Shown: positions 4,963 through 5,063 of the stretch, piece after piece
Numbering within the stretch: the first letter of the stretch is position 1
How the letters are laid out: every line of letters starts with the position of its first letter
From: CBDULX01 sp048550535
GTDB taxonomy: Bacteria > Pseudomonadota > Gammaproteobacteria > SZUA-229
Direction of reading: 5' to 3'
DNA length: 5,063 nucleotides
NCBI GenBank assembly: GCA_048550535.1
Contig: JBLYYN010000195.1
Coordinates: 1 to 5,063, forward strand
Made by a program: the position numbers and the translations under genes
The notes under the pieces: generated by a model
Told to the model about the DNA's origin: nothing
The model's database searches: none
Seen by the model: the letters and a program-made list of their open reading frames with translations, nothing else

Positions 4963-5063
4963 ATGTCAACATCAGCAGAAGAACTGGAACGCGAACAAAA
5001 ACTGGAAGGCATTGGCTGTTCCCGTAAACGTAAGGAAGATCCCCGCTTTATTCAGGGCAAGGG
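4963..5063 (+). CDS. coxL: Aerobic carbon monoxide dehydrogenase large (molybdenum) subunit, N-terminus only (3' partial)
   Basis: Only 33 complete codons lie in the window, so this is the extreme N-terminus of a protein of about 800 residues. It reads MSTSAEELEREQKLEG followed by IGCSRKRKEDPRFIQGKG. The second part matches the start of form I CoxL (GMGCKRKRVEDIRFTQGKG type), where the molybdopterin subunit fold begins. Form II relatives usually have a different, Arg-rich start here. CoxL holds the Mo-Cu active site that oxidises CO with water to CO2. The start has AGGGGAG (4948-4954) eight bases upstream and lies 17 bases after the coxS stop. The active-site loop (AYxCSFR in form I) is outside the window, so form I is likely but not proven. 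Confidence 0.88.
   Translation, partial: MSTSAEELEREQKLEGIGCSRKRKEDPRFIQGK

Overview
The window reads as a proteobacterial chromosome segment, most likely from a gammaproteobacterium that can oxidise carbon monoxide in air. This rests on an Escherichia-like MscL, a PAS-LytTR regulator of the RcoM type and a coxM-coxS-coxL operon. No rRNA or tRNA gene is present, so the taxonomic call is an inference. All recognised genes lie on the + strand. Coding stretches are moderately GC-rich and the spacers are clearly AT-rich.

Layout: (1) 2-1123 is the 3' part of a hybrid sensor histidine kinase (DHp, ATPase and receiver domains), cut by the window edge. (2) 1138-1316 is a short decayed receiver-domain remnant, with a probable single-base frameshift and loss of the conserved lysine. 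It is followed by a spacer with nothing recognisable. (3) 1572-1973 is a complete mscL. (4) 1974-2559 is a 586-base gene-free stretch. It holds a compact multi-hairpin element with repeated NGGA tetraloops (about 2043-2206), an imperfect inverted repeat of a CACAGAGGACACAGAG type (2210-2283) and an AT-rich promoter region. (5) 2560-3288 is a PAS-LytTR protein that I call RcoM, a heme-based CO-sensing transcription factor; it probably starts at TTG. (6) 3289-3596 is a 308-base regulatory region with GTT-centred LytTR-like half-sites, a C8 tract and a strong Shine-Dalgarno. (7) 3597-5063 is coxM, coxS and the first 33 complete codons of coxL, with tight spacing and a ribosome binding site before each gene.

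How the parts work together: RcoM would bind CO through a heme in its PAS domain and, through its LytTR domain, switch on the adjacent cox operon. That operon encodes the FAD subunit, the [2Fe-2S] subunit and the molybdenum-copper subunit of aerobic CO dehydrogenase. The FAD and iron-sulfur subunits carry the family motifs at almost the same residue numbers as the Oligotropha carboxidovorans enzyme. The start of CoxL resembles form I (true CO dehydrogenase) rather than the form II relatives. The kinase, receiver remnant and mscL show no evident functional link to CO metabolism.

The enzyme system is a known type. The less explained parts are the receiver remnant, the hairpin element at 2043-2206 and the operator region before coxM.
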